This document shows, one piece after another, positions 52,201-60,033 of a DNA stretch of 64,000 nt. The notes under the pieces were generated by a model, which was not told the origin of the DNA, made no database searches, and was given only the letters and a program-made list of their open reading frames with translations. The position numbers and the translations under genes are program-made. Source of the stretch: Actinoplanes couchii (GTDB lineage Bacteria; Actinomycetota; Actinomycetes; Mycobacteriales; Micromonosporaceae). The stretch lies in assembly GCF_016862075.1 (NCBI RefSeq), contig NZ_BOMG01000063.1:1-64000 (forward strand), written 5' to 3'. Position 1 is the stretch's first letter; the number at the start of each line of letters is the position of its first letter.

Positions 52201-53102
52201 CCCCGGCCCGGATCGGCAAGCAGGCGTTCCTCGGCAACTCCGGAATGGCCGCGCCCGGCCGCTCGGTGCCGAAACGCGGCCTGGTCGGCGTGCTGTCGTC
52301 GGCGCCGCGCAAGGCCAAGAAGGGCTCGTCCTGGCTGGGCGCCCCGCCGATGCCGCTGCGCCGGATCGAGCAGACCGCCGACACCGGCCGTACCTTCGAC
52401 CCGCCCACCCGTCTCAAGGTGGCCCGCGCCCTGGTCGAGCTGTGCCGGGTGATCCCGGTGATGCTGGCCGGCGTGCTGGCCGTCGGTGTGCTGGCCGCGC
52501 TCACCCTGATCTGGCAGACCTTCGGCGGCTGGATCGCGGTGGCCGCCGCCGGGCCGGTGCTGTTCGCCGGCGCGATCACCGGCGCGCTGCTGGCGACCGC
52601 CGCGAAGTGGCTGCTGGTCGGCCGGTTCCGGTCCGGCGAGCGGGCGCTGTGGACGTCGTTCGTCTGGCGCAACGAGCTGGCCGACACGTTCGTCGAGGTC
52701 CTGGCCTCGCCGTGGCTGTTCCGGCTGGCCGCCGGCACCCCGCTGCTCACCCTCTGGCTGCGGACCCTGGGCGCGAAGATCGGCCGGGGTGTCTGGCTGG
52801 AGACGCTGTGGCTCCCCGAGTTCGATCTGGTCACTCTCGGTGACGGCGCGACCGTCAACCGGGGGTGCGTTGTACAGACCCACCTGTTCCATGATCGGAT
52901 CATGAGCATGGATGAGGTCACTCTGGCCGCGGGCGCCACTCTCGGCCCGCACGGGATCGTGTTGCCCGGCGCGAGCATCGGTGCTCGTACCACCGTGGGC
53001 CCCGGCTCGCTGGTCACCCGCGGCGACGCGGTGCCCGACGACAGCCGCTGGCTCGGCAACCCGGTCGCGACCTGGCCGGTGACGGCCTCCCGCCGGGTAT
53101 GA
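49215..53102 (+). CDS. Pls-like membrane NRPS (A-T-six TM-three C-like domains), predicted lysine homopolymer synthetase
   Basis: 1295 aa, GTG start, ggag 8 bp upstream. Adenylation domain (about 45-520: IIFTSGSTGTPKGVAVSHG, NTYGPTEATVVA, RTSGKVDR); carrier domain with S550 in GGGSLNAAQ; then six transmembrane segments (two each near 610-665, 845-900 and 1078-1135) separating three left-handed-helix, acetyltransferase-like tandem domains. This order is that of epsilon-poly-L-lysine synthetase and its relatives. Hand alignment to the GrsA pocket gives D-A-E-S-I-G-T-V-V-K, very close to known lysine codes. The product is thus probably poly-lysine or another poly-basic amino acid. Coupled to an M1 peptidase by an ATGA overlap. 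Confidence 0.88.
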   Translation: MTVTADLQLIELPESLLAPEAPAVFHSPSAPMRRTLIDLLDATVQAHGDSPAIDTGSRMLTYRQLAAEIETLRATLTTHGIGVGDRVGIRIASGTVDLYLGILGVLAAGAAYVPVDADDPDERAELVFAEAGVCAVLGDGLTVTMKRTPEGKTGEPGLTDDAWIIFTSGSTGTPKGVAVSHGSAAAFVDAEAQLFLADDDVEPLGPADRVLAGLSVAFDASCEEMWLAWRHGTCLVPAARSLVRSGVDLGPWLAEQRITVVSTVPTLAALWPAEALEDVRLLIFGGEACPPELAERLAVEGRELWNTYGPTEATVVACAARLTGAGPVRIGLPLAGWELVVVDAAGEPVRMGETGELVIGGVGLARYLDAAKDAEKFAPLPSMDWARAYRSGDIVRAEPEGLLFLGRGDEQVKLGGRRIELGEVDAALQALPGVAGAAAAVKRTAGGNQLLVGYLVPHDPDDFDTTAATDRIREQLPAALVPLLAVIDGLPTRTSGKVDRAALPWPLAITTADPDELTDTEEWLAGGWEEILGLRPAEASADFFSSGGGSLNAAQLVAWIRQTHPQVSVADIYQNPRLSQMAIVLQGLDTTTTARREVAPTPKRAGLVQALLTLPMLALVGLRWLTVLAALGKATALLPTVSWWWLAASWLVLFSPPGRILLSAGVARMLLRGVGPGKYPRGGGVHLRLWAAERFAELTGATGIGGAGWMTTYAKLLGARLGRDVDLHSAPPVTGLLKLGRGAAIEPEVDLSGYWVDGDVVRVGTVRVGAGGRVGARSTLMPGARVGKGAKIGAGSTVTGAVPANERWAGSPAVPVSGKGGTAWPVQRPAKSRFSARSWTLVYSLTAQLLSLLPVVAAVPALALLGWGLTSDTLLFAVPGAAVAYLTAYAMLVLIFVRLLSVGLRTGFHPVQGRVAWQVWTTEHLMGMARVALFPIYSSLFTPVWLRLLGAKVGRGTEISTVLAVPAMTTVDDGAFLADDTMVATYELDHGWLRVAPARIGKQAFLGNSGMAAPGRSVPKRGLVGVLSSAPRKAKKGSSWLGAPPMPLRRIEQTADTGRTFDPPTRLKVARALVELCRVIPVMLAGVLAVGVLAALTLIWQTFGGWIAVAAAGPVLFAGAITGALLATAAKWLLVGRFRSGERALWTSFVWRNELADTFVEVLASPWLFRLAAGTPLLTLWLRTLGAKIGRGVWLETLWLPEFDLVTLGDGATVNRGCVVQTHLFHDRIMSMDEVTLAAGATLGPHGIVLPGASIGARTTVGPGSLVTRGDAVPDDSRWLGNPVATWPVTASRRV

Positions 53103-54442
53103 CCCCACCCGTCCCCCTCGGGGCGACCCCGGGCGCCGACCGTTCGACCGATCCGTACCTGCCGGAACACGGCAACGGCGGCTACCGGGTGCTGCACTAC
53201 GACCTGGATCTCGACTACCGGATCGTGTCGAACCGGCTGGCCGGCCGGGCGGTGGTGACCGCGCGCGCCGTCCAGCCGCTGTCCCGGTTCACCCTCGACC
53301 TGGCGGCCCGGCTGCAGGTCAAGGACGTGCGGGTGGACGGCAGGCCGGCCAAGTTCGAGCACCGGGCCGGCAAGCTCCGGATCAAACCCGAGCGCCCGAT
53401 CGGTTACGGAGCGACGATCCGGACCGAGATCCGGTACTCCGGCAAGCCCGGCCCGGTGACCGGCCGCTGGGGGGACATCGGCTGGGACGAGCTCAGCGAC
53501 GGGGTGCTGGTGGCCAGCCAGCCGAACGGTTCGCCGTCCTGGTTCCCGTGCAACGACCGGCCCGGTGACAAGGCGTCGTTCCTGGTCACGTTCACCGCGC
53601 CGTCGCCGTACACGGTTCTGGTGACCGGCGACCTGGTGTCCAAGCGGCGCGGGGCGGGCAGCACCACCTGGGTGTACGAGCGGGAGGAACCGACCGCGCC
53701 GTACCTGATGAGTGTCCAGATCGGCCGCTACGAGATGATCGACCTGGCCGCCGGCGGGGTGCCGCAGCGGGCCGCGATCACCCCGCGGGTGCGGGGCGTG
53801 GTCAAGCACGACCTCGGCCGGCACGGCGAGATCATGGACGTCCTGGAGCGGCTGTTCGGCCCGTACCCGTTCAAGGAGTACGTGCTGGTGGTGGCCGACG
53901 ACGACCTGGACGACCCGGTCGAGGCCCAGGGCATGGCCGTCTTCGGGCGCAACCACCTGGACGGCCGGCGCACCCACGAGCGGCTGGTCGTGCACGAACT
54001 CGCCCATCAGTGGTTCGGCAACAGCCTGACCGTCGCCGACTGGCGGCACATCTGGCTCAACGAGGGTTTCGCGACGTACGCCGAATGGTTGTGGTCCGGC
54101 GCCTCCGGCGGCCCCTCGACCAACGCGCACGCCTCCGGATGGCACGCCTGGCTCGCGGCGCACCCGGCGAACGTGGTGGTCGCCGACCCCGGAGTGGACC
54201 GGATGTTCGACCCGCTGGTCTACAAGCGTGGCGCGCTGACCCTGCACGCGCTGCGCGCCAAGATCGGTGAGCAGGCGTTCTTCGCGCTGCTGCGCTCGTG
54301 GGTGGCCGAGCACCGGCACCAGACCGTGACGACCACCCTGTTCCGCGAGCACGCCGCCCGGTACGCGACCGGCTCCCTGGACGAGCTGTTCGCCGCCTGG
54401 CTGGACCGGCCCGCCCTGCCGCCGCTGCCCCGGATCCTCTGA
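53099..54442 (+). CDS. M1-family (gluzincin) metallopeptidase
   Basis: 447 aa, no signal peptide. Zinc motif HELAH at residues 299-303 with the third ligand in WLNEGFATYAEW; the usual GAMEN exopeptidase loop appears as AQGMAVFGRN. It is about half the length of PepN, lacking the C-terminal helical domain, as in short actinobacterial M1 enzymes. Its ATG overlaps the synthetase stop, so it is made together with the Pls-like enzyme and may trim or degrade the poly-amino acid for self-protection (inference from context). Confidence 0.9.
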   Translation: MTPPVPLGATPGADRSTDPYLPEHGNGGYRVLHYDLDLDYRIVSNRLAGRAVVTARAVQPLSRFTLDLAARLQVKDVRVDGRPAKFEHRAGKLRIKPERPIGYGATIRTEIRYSGKPGPVTGRWGDIGWDELSDGVLVASQPNGSPSWFPCNDRPGDKASFLVTFTAPSPYTVLVTGDLVSKRRGAGSTTWVYEREEPTAPYLMSVQIGRYEMIDLAAGGVPQRAAITPRVRGVVKHDLGRHGEIMDVLERLFGPYPFKEYVLVVADDDLDDPVEAQGMAVFGRNHLDGRRTHERLVVHELAHQWFGNSLTVADWRHIWLNEGFATYAEWLWSGASGGPSTNAHASGWHAWLAAHPANVVVADPGVDRMFDPLVYKRGALTLHALRAKIGEQAFFALLRSWVAEHRHQTVTTTLFREHAARYATGSLDELFAAWLDRPALPPLPRIL

Positions 54443-54446
54443 ACCG

Positions 54447-56123
54447 TCACCAGTCGGCCTTGCGGACCAGGGCCCACTCGTGGTCGTCGCCTGTCACACA
54501 GTTCACCAGGGTCAGGTGGGTGGCCGGGCCGCCGTCGGCCTCGCCGTAGACGTCCAGGCAGTACTCGGTCGCCGAGTTGATGATCCAGAAGTACTTGCGG
54601 CCGCCGGAGCCGAGCCGGTACTGGATGCGGTACTCCTGGTTGTCGCCCTCCAGGCAGCTGTTCTCGGTGACCGGGGTGGTCAGGTCGACGGCGCCGGTGC
54701 CGGGCACGTCCAGGCACAGGCCGTCGTCGCTGTTGCGGATCCAGTACAGCTGGTTGCCGGCCTTGTCGGCGCCGCGCCGGACGAACGTGAACTCCTGGTT
54801 GTCCTCGTCGACCTTCTTGCACAGGTCCTGGAGGACCGGCTGCTCCGGGGCACCGGCGCCGACACCGTCGATGTCGACGCAGAAGCCGGTGGCCAGGTTG
54901 ACGATGAAGTACGGGCCGTAGACCTCCTTGCCGGCGCCCCGGGCCGGCGGCAGGTTGTCCGGCGCCGCCGCGGCCTTCGCCGTCTTCGACCCGGCCGGGG
55001 ACGGCGCCGGGGACTGGCTCTTCGGCGTCTTCACGGCCGGTTTCTCCGAGGCCGGGCCCGGGACGCTGGGTTTCGCCGGCGCCTGGACCGGCGGCGCGGC
55101 GGCCACACCGCTGCTCTGCGGGGCCCCGGGCTCCGGGACGACCGGGCTGACGGCCTGGGCGGAGTTCCGCCGGGCGAGCAGCCCGGCGCCGCCGAGCAAC
55201 GTCACCAGGACGAGTACCGCACTCGCCAGTACGGCGACCTTCCGTCCCTTCTTCGTCGCGGGCGCCTCTGCTTTCCCGGGGAGCGGAAGCGGGGCCGGGG
55301 CCGGGGCCGGGAGCGGGCTCGGTTTGCCGCCCAGCAGGAGATCGAGCAGCTCCCGGGCGTTCGGCCGGGCCGCCGGATCGGTGGACAGCGCCCGTTCGAC
55401 CAGCTCCCGCAGCGGCCCCTGCGGGAACCCGTCCAGCGACGGCTTGCCCGCCACGATCCGGGCCATCGTCGCCATCGGCGTGCCCGCGTCGAACGGCGGC
55501 CGCCCGGTCCCGGCGAAGGCCAGCACACAGCCCCAGGCGAAGACGTCGGCGGCCGGGGTGAGCGGGCTGGCCGGTTCGTCGAAGCGTTCCGGGGCCATGT
55601 AGTTGACGGTGCCCATGTAGACGCCGGTGCGGGTGAGCCGGTTCTCGGTGGCTTCCATGGCCCGGGCGATACCGAAATCGATCACCTTGGGGCTGCCTGG
55701 GGCGAGCAGCACGTTGCCCGGTTTGAGGTCGCGGTGGATCACGCCCGCGCCGTGGATCGCGGTCAGTGCGGTGGCCACCCCGATCGCCAGGCTGTGCAGG
55801 TTCGCCGCGTTCAGCGGGCCCTTGGTGCGGACCTCCTCGCCGAGGGTGGGGCCGTCCACGTACTCGACCACCAGGTAGGGCTCGGGCGCGTCCGGGTCGG
55901 CGTCCAGCAACTCGGCGGTGCAGAACGGCGGGACCTGCCGGGCGGCGGCCACCTCCTCGCGGAACCGGCGGCGGAACTCCGGATCCCCGGCGACCCCGGC
56001 GTGCACCACCTTGACCGCGACCGGCCGGTCGGTGCCCTTGCGGGCCAGATAGACGACACCCATGCCACCGGCACCGAGCTTGCCGACGACCTGGTAGTCC
56101 CCGATGCGTTCCGGGTCGCTCAC
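54447..56123 (-). CDS. Transmembrane Ser/Thr protein kinase with extracellular ricin-type domain
   Basis: 558 aa, GTG start with an ggagtgag RBS. Kinase domain (1-265): GAGGMGVVY, K38, HRDLKPGN (D132), DFG at 149-151 and APE, all intact. Pro/Ala linker, transmembrane helix at about 296-316, second Pro/Ala-rich tether (320-395), then an extracellular ricin-like beta-trefoil (about 400-558) with three repeats: GFCVDIDG, GLCLDVPG and YCLDVYG. PASTA repeats, usual in PknB-type sensors, are replaced by a sugar-binding-type fold, suggesting sensing of an external glycan. Confidence 0.93.
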   Translation of the reverse strand: MSDPERIGDYQVVGKLGAGGMGVVYLARKGTDRPVAVKVVHAGVAGDPEFRRRFREEVAAARQVPPFCTAELLDADPDAPEPYLVVEYVDGPTLGEEVRTKGPLNAANLHSLAIGVATALTAIHGAGVIHRDLKPGNVLLAPGSPKVIDFGIARAMEATENRLTRTGVYMGTVNYMAPERFDEPASPLTPAADVFAWGCVLAFAGTGRPPFDAGTPMATMARIVAGKPSLDGFPQGPLRELVERALSTDPAARPNARELLDLLLGGKPSPLPAPAPAPLPLPGKAEAPATKKGRKVAVLASAVLVLVTLLGGAGLLARRNSAQAVSPVVPEPGAPQSSGVAAAPPVQAPAKPSVPGPASEKPAVKTPKSQSPAPSPAGSKTAKAAAAPDNLPPARGAGKEVYGPYFIVNLATGFCVDIDGVGAGAPEQPVLQDLCKKVDEDNQEFTFVRRGADKAGNQLYWIRNSDDGLCLDVPGTGAVDLTTPVTENSCLEGDNQEYRIQYRLGSGGRKYFWIINSATEYCLDVYGEADGGPATHLTLVNCVTGDDHEWALVRKADW

Positions 56124-56281
56124 ATCTCACTCCACAGGGCGCCGGGCAGAACCGGAGCATGCTATCAACCTAAGTGGACAGATGGATGGCGCATCTATCA
56201 GTAAACAGTGCTAACAGCCCCAGGCCGGTGGATTTTCGGCAAATCGCCGGGCGGCCCGCCCGCACCGGCGACGATGAAGAC

Positions 56282-56911
56282 ATGATCAGCACCGCCGAAC
56301 GCTACGACTGGTTCACCAAGCAGTACGCCCGTCTCGCCGCCTCCTACTGCCTGACCCTGGTCGGGGACCTGGCGCTGGACGAGGCGGTCCGGCGGATCGG
56401 GGGCGAGAACCCCGAGGCCGTCCCAGGGCCCCTGGTCGTGCACGGGCTCCCCGAGGACGTGGTCGCCGGGCTGCCCGGTGACCTGGGTCCGGTCTTCGAG
56501 CGTCTGGAGAGCGAGCGGGTGGTCGCCTTGACCCAGCTGCCCGGCTGGGTGCTGCTGGTCGAGTGGGGCGGCGACTTCCTCGGGCACGACGGGGCCGAGC
56601 GGCTCTCGGCCGGCACCACCCTGGTCGCGCACAGCACCGAGGAGAGCGGCTCGCACTTCCTCTGGATGCGTGACGGCATCGTCCAGCTCGCCTTCGACCC
56701 GGAGCACGCCGGCCTGCGCATCGGCACGAAGTCGAACTCGCTGGTGCAGATCATGGCCGAGGTGGGTTTCAACCTGGAGATCGGCGCGCCCCGGACCGGC
56801 CCGTACGATCCGGCGGCCAGTCTCGCCCTCGCCGACTTCCTGACGGGTGTCCGGCTCGGCCCGGCGGCTCTGCACGAGGCGGTCTACGTCTGCGTCACGC
56901 CGGAGATCTGA
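56282..56911 (+). CDS. DUF6461 protein
   Basis: 209 aa from ATG 56282. The opening YDWFTKQYARLAASYCLTLVGDL and the later WVLLVEWGGDFLG and SGSHFLWMRDGIVQLAFDP are the pattern of DUF6461, a soluble actinobacterial family with no known function. Divergent from the kinase gene. It might be a partner of the kinase, but nothing beyond position supports that. Confidence 0.82.
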   Translation: MISTAERYDWFTKQYARLAASYCLTLVGDLALDEAVRRIGGENPEAVPGPLVVHGLPEDVVAGLPGDLGPVFERLESERVVALTQLPGWVLLVEWGGDFLGHDGAERLSAGTTLVAHSTEESGSHFLWMRDGIVQLAFDPEHAGLRIGTKSNSLVQIMAEVGFNLEIGAPRTGPYDPAASLALADFLTGVRLGPAALHEAVYVCVTPEI

Positions 56912-56926
56912 GCACTGTTGCCGAGG

Positions 56927-56943
56927 CTTTATTTTTAATAAAG
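56927..56943 (+). promoter_or_regulatory. AT-only stem-loop before the GH43 gene
   Basis: cttattt-like arms CTTTATT (56927-56933) and AATAAAG (56937-56943) pair perfectly around TTT, seven bases before the ATG at 56951. No Shine-Dalgarno is present. Such AT-rich sequence is exceptional here; it may be a promoter, a weak RNA switch, or a terminator of the preceding gene. Confidence 0.5.
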
Positions 56944-56950
56944 TTTTCAT

Positions 56951-58003
56951 ATGCCTCGTTCTCGTTGGCTCACCGCGCTCAGCATCCTCGTCCTAGTCGG
57001 CACCCTGGCCGTCGGGCAGCCCTCGTCGGCCGCCCGCACCACCCTCGGCGGTGCCGACCCCAGCGTCATCAAGGTCAACGGCCTGTACGTCTCGGCCAAG
57101 TCCGTCGACGGCGGCGTGGCCGTCCGCACCGCGTCCACCCTGGAGGGCATCGCCACCGCCACCAAGCAGCAGGTCTGGCGGGACACCGCGGGCCTCGGCG
57201 AGGTGTGGGCCCCGGAGATCGTCCACCACGACGGCCAGTACCGGATCTACTTCGCCGCCGGCACCGGCGCCGCCCACCGGATGTACCACATCAGCTCGGC
57301 CAGCCCGGCCAGTGGTTACTCGGCGGCGACGAAGGTGGCGCTGCCGGACGACAGGTGGGCCATCGACGGCGTGCCCTTCACCTACCAGGGGCAGCGCTGG
57401 TTCGTCTGGTCCGGCTGGTCCGGCGCCACCAACGTGGAGCAGAACCTCTACGTGGCACGGATGAGCAGCCCCACCACCACGACCGGTTCGCGGTACGTCA
57501 TCTCCCAGCCCCGGGAAGCCTGGGAGCGGGTGGTCGGCAACCCGTACATCAACGAGGCGCCCGAACCGATCCTGGACCCGAACGGCCAGCTGCACATCGT
57601 CTACTCCGCGAACGGCAGCTGGAGCAGCAGGTACTGCCTGGCCGACCTGCGCCTGCGCTCCGGCGGCGACCCGTCCTACGTCTGGGACTGGTACAAGAGC
57701 AACGGCTGCCTGTTCGGCTCGAACGCCTCGGAGCTGATGTCCGGCTGGGATCCCACGCTGTACGCCGACGGCCCCGGCCACCACACCTTCGTCCTGGAGC
57801 GCGGGGACATCGCCACCAGCCCGCCGTCCGGCAACCGGTTCCCGACGATGTACCACGCGGTCGCCAAGGGCGCGCCGTACTCCTGGTCGAACCGCTACTG
57901 GTACACCGGCACCGCCGTCTGGTGGGGGAGTGTCACCTACCGCCGGGCCAACGTGCCCGGCGCGACCACCAGCACCGGGTTCGGGCTCAAGTTCTTCGAG
58001 TGA
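56951..58003 (+). CDS. Secreted GH43-like glycosidase
   Basis: 350 aa. Signal peptide (1-28), then a five-bladed propeller of GH43 type: general base D36 in GGADPSVI, GEVWAPEIVHHDGQYRIYFAAG (second blade), WAIDGVPFTYQGQRWFVWSG (pKa-modulating Asp) and YINEAPEPILDPNG with the general-acid Glu. GH43 enzymes are arabinanases, arabinofuranosidases or xylosidases; here an extracellular role on arabinan fits the cytoplasmic GH51 and pectinases. No RBS is evident. Confidence 0.88.
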   Translation: MPRSRWLTALSILVLVGTLAVGQPSSAARTTLGGADPSVIKVNGLYVSAKSVDGGVAVRTASTLEGIATATKQQVWRDTAGLGEVWAPEIVHHDGQYRIYFAAGTGAAHRMYHISSASPASGYSAATKVALPDDRWAIDGVPFTYQGQRWFVWSGWSGATNVEQNLYVARMSSPTTTTGSRYVISQPREAWERVVGNPYINEAPEPILDPNGQLHIVYSANGSWSSRYCLADLRLRSGGDPSYVWDWYKSNGCLFGSNASELMSGWDPTLYADGPGHHTFVLERGDIATSPPSGNRFPTMYHAVAKGAPYSWSNRYWYTGTAVWWGSVTYRRANVPGATTSTGFGLKFFE

Positions 58004-58107
58004 TCGCAGCCGTTATCTTTCCGTTACCTTTTCTCTGAAATCAGGGCTCCGGGTGGGGCGTGTCCATGGCATCAGAAGGACACACCCCACCACCAAGGAG
58101 CACCCCC

Positions 58108-58773
58108 ATGCGTTCCATCGTCTTCGGAGCAGTCGCCGTCCTCAGCGCGGTCACCCTGTCGGCCTGCGCGAACGGAACCCCGGCCCCGGCGTCCAGCCCG
58201 GTGGATCTGCTGCCCGCCGCCGCGACCTCCACGCCGGCCCCGGTCGTGACCACCCCCGCCGCTGAGGCCCCGGCCGCCGCCGCGGGCAAGGCTGCCGCCG
58301 CCAAGCCGAAGGCCACCAAGAAGCCGGTGTCGAACCTCTCCGAGCTCAAGTCGCTCGGTATCGACGTGCAGAAGAGCGTGCTGATCGACGTCGCCGACGA
58401 CGGCCAGAACCGGTACCTGTCGGTCGGCAAGAACAGCGTCGTGGACTTCCACGGCACCAAGCGCACCGACAACACGATGATGTTCCTCCAGCCGGCCCAG
58501 ACGTCCGCCAAGAACCGGGTGGTGATCAAGCCCCCGTTCTACAACGAGGACCTGGGCGCCGGGTACTGCGTCGCGGACACCAAGGGCGCCGCGATGAAGC
58601 TGGAGACCTGCAAGGCCGGCAAGGCGCAGCAGATCTTCGAGCTGCGGCCCGCGGGCGACTCGGGACAATTCGAACTTCACGGGATGTATGGTGTGATCCG
58701 CGTCGACAACGGGAAGATCACCACCAACGGCAAGGGCCGGGTCGGACTCCAGACCATCCTGTACGCGAACTGA
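58108..58773 (+). CDS. Lipoprotein with domain shared with the ECF-linked membrane protein
   Basis: 221 aa, RBS aaggag. Lipobox TLSAC, lipidated C20; Ala/Pro tether (25-75); folded C-terminal domain starting KSLGIDVQKSVLIDVADDGQ. That domain aligns with the C-terminal domain of the protein at 59329 (IGVDLDKGVLIDVADAG; KNRVVIKP versus ANRVIIVP; GLQT near the end of both). I do not recognise the domain. The sigma gene follows after 14 bp, so the three genes form one unit. Confidence 0.8.
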   Translation: MRSIVFGAVAVLSAVTLSACANGTPAPASSPVDLLPAAATSTPAPVVTTPAAEAPAAAAGKAAAAKPKATKKPVSNLSELKSLGIDVQKSVLIDVADDGQNRYLSVGKNSVVDFHGTKRTDNTMMFLQPAQTSAKNRVVIKPPFYNEDLGAGYCVADTKGAAMKLETCKAGKAQQIFELRPAGDSGQFELHGMYGVIRVDNGKITTNGKGRVGLQTILYAN

Positions 58774-58787
58774 ACCGGAGCGGGGAC

Positions 58788-59336
58788 TTGCGCGACACCG
58801 AGGACTTCGACAGCTTCTATGCGATGTCCTCGCGTCGCGTCCTCGCCCAGGTCACCATGATGGTGAACAGCCGGGCCGAGGCCGAGGACGCCGTCTCCGA
58901 GGCGTACCTGAGAGCCTGGAACCGATGGCACAAGATCAGTCAGTACGAGAACCCGGAGGCCTGGGTACGCCAGGTCGCGTACCGCCAGGCGGTCAGCACC
59001 TGGCGCAAGGCCGTCAACCGGCTCCGGGCCCACCACCGCGACACCCTCGATCAGAGCGTCGAGGCGCTCAGCCCCGACCATGTCGCGATCGTCGCCGCAC
59101 TGCGTAAGATCCCCGCCGACCAGCGCCGGGTGATCGTCCTGCACCACATCGCCGGACTGAGCGTCGCCGAGATCCATCAGGAGACCGGCATCCCGGCCGG
59201 GACGGTCACCACCTGGCTGGCGCGGGGCCGGCGGGCACTGGCCGCCCACCTGACCGACACCCTCGAGTCGGACAGCACCACCTTCGACTCGGGCAGCACC
59301 ACTTTTGACACGGGCCGGGAGCACCGCGATGTCTGA
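58788..59336 (+). CDS. ECF-family RNA polymerase sigma factor
   Basis: 182 aa, TTG start. Region 2: DFDSFYAMSSRRVLAQVTMMVNSRAEAEDAVSEAYLRAW; region 4: LRKIPADQRRVIVLHHIAGLSVAEIHQETGIPAGTVTTWLARGRRAL. The layout is that of SigE/SigM-like actinobacterial ECF factors. The tail carries a STTFDSGSTTFDTG repeat. Its stop lies 8 bp inside the next gene, the predicted membrane regulator, so the pair is translationally coupled. Confidence 0.92.
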   Translation: MRDTEDFDSFYAMSSRRVLAQVTMMVNSRAEAEDAVSEAYLRAWNRWHKISQYENPEAWVRQVAYRQAVSTWRKAVNRLRAHHRDTLDQSVEALSPDHVAIVAALRKIPADQRRVIVLHHIAGLSVAEIHQETGIPAGTVTTWLARGRRALAAHLTDTLESDSTTFDSGSTTFDTGREHRDV

Positions 59337-60033
59337 CGATCGCATCCAGCAGGGCCTGGACTCGTACGCCGACCACCTCCAGCGGACCGCCGCGCCGGCC
59401 CTGTCCGCCGAGATCCGCCGCCGTGGCGACCGGCGGCGGCGCAACCGGGCGACCGGAGCCGCCTTCGCCGCCGTCCTGATCGCCGCCGCCGGTCTCGGCG
59501 CCGTCCTGTCCCGCGGCTCGTCCTCACCCGAGCCGATCCTGCCCGCCGAGTCGGTCTCGCCGTCCGCACCGGCGGGGCCGACCGCCATGCCGTCCTGGAC
59601 CGGCGGTGTCACCTCGAACGTCGACCAGATCCGGCAGATCGGCGTCGACCTGGACAAAGGTGTCCTGATCGACGTCGCCGACGCGGGCACCGGCCTGGGC
59701 CTGGCCGTCGGTCCCGGCGATGTGGTCGACTTCACCGGCAGCGCCGGCGCCGCCACGGCCGAGATGTCGCTGATCCCGGCGCCGGTGAAAGCCGCCAACC
59801 GGGTGATCATCGTGCCGGTGGCCCGGCTCGGCTGGTGCGTGACCGACACCGGTGGTGTCCCGCTGAGCCTGCAACCCTGCCGGGAGGGCGCCGCGACACA
59901 GACCTGGCGGGTGGCCGCGCACGGCGACTCCGGCGCGTTCAACCTGATCGGCCCGAGCGGCGAGATCCGCGGCGACGAGACCGGCATGGTCGCCACCGGC
60001 GGTTTCACCGGGCTGCAGACCAAACCGTTCTGA
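59329..60033 (+). CDS. Predicted membrane-bound anti-sigma-like protein
   Basis: 234 aa from ATG 59329, overlapping the sigma gene by 8 bp. A short cytoplasmic part (1-40) that could hold the sigma factor, one transmembrane helix (about 43-61), a linker and an extracellular domain (about 95-234) of the same unrecognised type as in the lipoprotein at 58108. No HxxxCxxC zinc motif is present, so it is not a ZAS-type anti-sigma; the role is inferred from position and topology. Its stop abuts the stop of the convergent MerR gene (tgatca at 60031-60036). Confidence 0.8.
   Translation: MSDDRIQQGLDSYADHLQRTAAPALSAEIRRRGDRRRRNRATGAAFAAVLIAAAGLGAVLSRGSSSPEPILPAESVSPSAPAGPTAMPSWTGGVTSNVDQIRQIGVDLDKGVLIDVADAGTGLGLAVGPGDVVDFTGSAGAATAEMSLIPAPVKAANRVIIVPVARLGWCVTDTGGVPLSLQPCREGAATQTWRVAAHGDSGAFNLIGPSGEIRGDETGMVATGGFTGLQTKPF

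Noticed and set aside
49233..53108. 1291-codon open frame antisense to the Pls-like gene
   Set aside because: It mirrors a gene with full domain structure; its composition (Arg/Gly/Gln/Pro-rich) and lack of motifs mark it as a high-GC shadow.
59329..60033. Zinc-type (ZAS) anti-sigma factor
   Set aside because: The HxxxCxxC motif is absent; only topology and coupling support an anti-sigma role.
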